Shown here piece by piece: positions 58,657 through 60,952 of a stretch of 60,952 bases of DNA. The DNA comes from Bacillota bacterium. GTDB taxonomy: Bacteria > Bacillota > Clostridia > Christensenellales > CAG-138. Numbering within the stretch: the first letter of the stretch is position 1; each line of letters opens with the position of its first letter. Under the pieces are notes generated by a model, which was not told the DNA's origin, searched no databases, and worked only from the letters and a program-made list of their open reading frames with translations. The stretch is from contig JAEYHP010000159.1 in the NCBI GenBank assembly GCA_023409435.1, positions 1-60,952 of the forward strand. The letters run 5' to 3'. Made by a program: the position numbers and the translations under genes.

Positions 58657-59071
58657 CGAAGGCGGCCTCCGGAAGCTCCCGCGCCACGATATCGTCGAGG
58701 ATCGACGCCGCTTCCAATATGACGTCGCGGCATTTGATTTCGTCCGTGCGGTACTGCTCCTTCAATGGGATGCAATCCACTTCGCCCATCATACTCCGAT
58801 ACCGCTCGATCAGCTCGGCGGTGAGCGTCTTTATTTTATCGCTCTCATGGGCGCGTTCCTTTACAAAGAGCATGCCCAGCGCCATGATCGCGCCCGTAAG
58901 CGCGCCGCAGATATCGCCCACCGCCATGCCGCCGCCAAACCCCGCGGCGAGCTTATACGCTTCCGGTTCCAGCTTCAAGCCGTAAACGCGGTCCGCGCCG
59001 ATAAGCATGTGCTCTGCGCAGTTCCAATCCTCTTTGTACAAAAACTCGTTCTCAAGATATTCACGCAGCAT
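58634..59071 (-). CDS. C_GCAxxG_C_C family protein
   Basis: This 145-aa protein fits the C_GCAxxG_C_C family (PF09719) of probable redox or metal-binding proteins: WNCAEHMLIGADRVYGL, then FGGGMAVGDICGALTGAIMALG and two further cysteines downstream (GEVDCIPL, EIKCRDVI). Members often lie beside oxidoreductases. ATG 59071 shares 1 bp with the mscL stop (TAATG), and GGAGGAAAAAAAG lies before it inside mscL, so the genes are coupled. An earlier in-frame ATG at 59152 would overlap mscL far more and has no ribosome binding site. Confidence 0.85.
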   Translation of the reverse strand: MLREYLENEFLYKEDWNCAEHMLIGADRVYGLKLEPEAYKLAAGFGGGMAVGDICGALTGAIMALGMLFVKERAHESDKIKTLTAELIERYRSMMGEVDCIPLKEQYRTDEIKCRDVILEAASILDDIVARELPEAAFVAKERGI

Positions 59072-59523
59072 TACTTTTTTTCCTCCAGCATGGAAGTACA
59101 GTGCGGGCAGCGGGTAGCGCCATTCGAAATCTCGCTCTTGCAGTATGGACATCTGTGCGGCTCGGGAGCAGCTGCAGGGGCAGGCTCCGCTTTTTTGATA
59201 CGCAGCTTATTGATCAGCTTCACAAACAAAAATATGCTGAGCGCAATGAGCAAAAAGTCGATGACGTTGGCGATAAACGCGCCATAGTTGAACGTAGCCA
59301 CCTCTGCCGCCTTCGCGGCTTCAATATCAGCATACTGCTTGCCATCCATTGCAATGAACATTTTGGTAAAGTCCAGGCTGCCGGTAATCAGGCTGAGTAC
59401 CGGCATGAACAGATCGTTCACGACGCTTGTGACAATTTTTCCGAACGCCCCGCCGATCATCACGCCGACCGCAAGATCAATCACGTTCCCTTTAAAGGCA
59501 AATTCCCTGAATTCCTTCCACAT
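59071..59523 (-). CDS. mscL: Large-conductance mechanosensitive channel MscL with a C-terminal zinc ribbon
   Basis: MscL opens under membrane tension and releases solutes during osmotic downshock. The first helix FKGNVIDLAVGVMIGGAFGKIV is canonical (shown here in parts), followed by FNYGAFIANVIDFLLIALSIFLFV for the second. After the usual C-terminal helix and an Ala/Pro linker, residues 123–144 add RCPYCKSEISNGATRCPHC, a zinc ribbon with Cys 125, 128, 139 and 142, absent from the E. coli protein. It would sit in the cytoplasm under the channel. Length is 150 aa. The promoter is at 59550–59578. Confidence 0.94.
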   Translation of the reverse strand: MWKEFREFAFKGNVIDLAVGVMIGGAFGKIVTSVVNDLFMPVLSLITGSLDFTKMFIAMDGKQYADIEAAKAAEVATFNYGAFIANVIDFLLIALSIFLFVKLINKLRIKKAEPAPAAAPEPHRCPYCKSEISNGATRCPHCTSMLEEKK

Positions 59524-59549
59524 ACCGTTTCCGCCCCTTTACGAGTACC

Positions 59550-59578
59550 AATATAGCACATTTACCTGGGCAAAACAA
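59550..59578 (-). promoter_or_regulatory. Promoter of mscL
   Basis: Minus strand TTGTTT (59573–59578), 17-nt spacer, TATATT (59550–59555) with TGC before the -10. It lies 27 nt upstream of the start. Confidence 0.6.
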
Positions 59579-59635
59579 CGAAGGGTTGGAACGCAAATGC
59601 TAACATTTCCTGAATTTTGAAGCTTATAACCAACA

Positions 59636-59658
59636 AAAAAGCGGCCGAAGCCGCTTTT
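59636..59658. terminator. Terminator after the ABC permease gene
   Basis: AAAAGCGGC pairs with GCCGCTTTT around CGAA, with T-runs on both sides. It lies 12 nt past the permease stop and insulates mscL. Confidence 0.9.
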
Positions 59659-59670
59659 ATGGGATTTGAC

Positions 59671-60952
59671 TTATTCCGAGCGGATGGCCGAAAGCGCCGA
59701 AAGCTTCATGGCGCGGATGGCCGGATACATGCCGCTGATGAGCGCGACCACAATGGAGAACAGTACCGCGCCCAGGGAGAGGTAGAGCGGGATCACGCTC
59801 TTCATACCGACGGACTGCATGACGAACTGGTTCAAAAGCAGCGAAAGCCCGTAGCTTAAGCCCAGCCCGATGAGACCGCCGATAAGGCCAATATACGCCG
59901 CCTCCGTCAGGAACAGCTCCGCAATGTTGCGCATGCGGCACCCTAGCACCTTGATGATGCCGATCTCCTTGGTGCGCTCGTAGATGCTCATCATCATGGT
60001 GTTCATAATGCCGATCGCCGCCACCAGCAGAGATACGCCGCCGATCGCGCCAAGCAGCATCTGGAGCTGCGACGCGCTTTCCTGCGCGGCCTTCAAAGCG
60101 TCCTGCAGGCTGTACGCGCCATAGCCCATGTCTTGAATCTGCTTCTGGATGTCTATGACCTCGTCGATGTTTTCGCACTTGACCCAGATCTGGCTGTATT
60201 TCTTTGTGTCAAGGCTCATGAAATCCTTGTTTTCTCTGGCAAGCTTCCGTACGGCGGCGATATCCATCAGCGAGTAATAGGCATAGTTGTTGCCTTCTTC
60301 CGCCATCTGGCCCACGACCTTGACGTCGTACATCTTGCCCTTAGGGGGCGCTTCGCCGCCGCCGGTATCCCAGTTGGAATAGACGTTGCTGTAGTCAAAC
60401 GTCAGCTGGAAGCGGGAGCGCTCCATGCTGATTTTGGAGTTGCCGTCCCGGTCTATGGCCTGCTTGCCGGTGGTGGGGTTGTAGAAATTCTGCAGCGCCC
60501 AGGAACCGAGCACCATCTCGTATTTGGAGCCCGCGCCGACGTTGGGCATGCGCCCGGTTGCAAGCGTAAAGCCGAACTCCTCTGCGGTTTTTAAGTCCAC
60601 ACCCATGATGGAGACGTCCGTCATATACTGGCCGCTTTTGAGCGCGCCCCAGGTTTCAAGCATGGGCATGACAGCCGTGACGCCCGGTATCTGCCGGAAG
60701 GACAGCACGCTTTTGTCATCGAGCACAACTTCCTGGGAGGAACTGTACGCCATGGACGCGCCCGCCTTCGCTTCCACCATGCGGTAGCTGTTGACCTGTA
60801 TGGTGGTAAGGCTGCCCGCGCGCTCGTAATTTTCCCGGAAGGATTCGTTGATGCCGATGCCGAGCGAAACCATCACGACAATGGACGCCACGCCGATCAC
60901 CATGCCCAGCACCGTCAGGAACGCGCGCAGCTTGCGCCGCCACAGGTTCATG
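59671..60952 (-). CDS. ABC transporter permease, MacB/FtsX type (5' end outside window)
   Basis: About 426 residues are visible. The first helix (LRAFLTVLGMVIGVASIVVMV) is followed by a large extracellular MacB-PCD domain (about 45–290) and the FtsX core: GGVSLLVAAIGIMNTMMMSIYERTKEIGIIK in parts, and two further helices ending PAIRAMKLSALSAIRSE. Such permeases pair with an ATPase to move peptides, drugs or signals by mechanotransmission. The visible frame opens at ATG 60951, but MNLWRRKLR matches the middle of the usual N-terminus, so the start is probably beyond the window edge. The ATPase partner should lie further right. Confidence 0.93.
   Translation of the reverse strand, partial: MNLWRRKLRAFLTVLGMVIGVASIVVMVSLGIGINESFRENYERAGSLTTIQVNSYRMVEAKAGASMAYSSSQEVVLDDKSVLSFRQIPGVTAVMPMLETWGALKSGQYMTDVSIMGVDLKTAEEFGFTLATGRMPNVGAGSKYEMVLGSWALQNFYNPTTGKQAIDRDGNSKISMERSRFQLTFDYSNVYSNWDTGGGEAPPKGKMYDVKVVGQMAEEGNNYAYYSLMDIAAVRKLARENKDFMSLDTKKYSQIWVKCENIDEVIDIQKQIQDMGYGAYSLQDALKAAQESASQLQMLLGAIGGVSLLVAAIGIMNTMMMSIYERTKEIGIIKVLGCRMRNIAELFLTEAAYIGLIGGLIGLGLSYGLSLLLNQFVMQSVGMKSVIPLYLSLGAVLFSIVVALISGMYPAIRAMKLSALSAIRSE

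Noticed and set aside
1..60952. CRISPR array, rRNA or tRNA genes, intact transposase
   Set aside because: No regularly spaced repeats, no rRNA blocks, no cloverleaf with a T-loop and no complete transposase frame were found.

Overview
The window looks like a spore-former-lineage Clostridia chromosome (Bacillota). The evidence is RemA, the YaaL–BofA pair, a BofC-like protein, WhiA beside an HPr-like protein, AdhE behind a Rex-like operator, and Gram-positive promoters and ribosome binding sites. A Christensenellales-type genome is my guess, but no marker here fixes the family. There are no rRNA or tRNA genes, no CRISPR array and no recognisable intact insertion sequence.

Positions 1–9600 form a plus-strand accessory island. 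It holds the tail of an XRE regulator, an overlapping hsdM–hsdS–hsdR type I restriction-modification operon, a YgjP-type metalloprotease coupled to hsdR, and an AT-rich gene of unknown function with an HNH-like motif. About 0.8 kb without a convincing gene follows.

From 9.6 to 26.3 kb runs one minus-strand train of fifteen housekeeping genes. In transcription order they are yicC, remA, gmk, rpoZ, coaBC, priA, def, fmt, rsmB, rlmN, whiA, an HPr/Crh-like gene, dnaE, pfkA and rlmD. Most junctions overlap or are nearly touching. ligA and pcrA follow on the same strand.

From 31 to 38.5 kb are a VOC protein, a DUF3788 protein and a purine/cyclic-amide hydrolase group (guanine deaminase, dihydropyrimidinase/hydantoinase and a divergent adenine deaminase), then an aspartate-type aminotransferase. 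From 38.6 to 45 kb are a TetR regulator coupled to two flavodoxin-like genes, a GNAT–Nudix fusion, another FMN-reductase-like gene and adhE.

From 45 to 61 kb are bofA and yaaL, a flavodoxin with a lipoprotein, proA, a BofC-like gene, a PH-like protein with a TSP3-like calcium motif, a polytopic GT-C-like membrane protein, DUF2461, a surface protein with a long inner tail, ilvE, a YigZ-family gene, tyrS, a C_GCAxxG_C_C protein, mscL with a zinc ribbon, and a MacB/FtsX-type permease cut by the window edge.

The most unusual signal is between genes. At least six intergenic gaps contain arrays of three to five unrelated near-perfect hairpins. Some share GGGG/CCCC-rich cores, and one array looks like a small inverted-repeat-bounded element sitting between two copies of the same terminator palindrome. 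The best protein-level observations are the HPr-like protein with Arg at position 15, the GNAT–Nudix fusion, the MscL zinc ribbon and the uncharacterised gene beside the restriction system.
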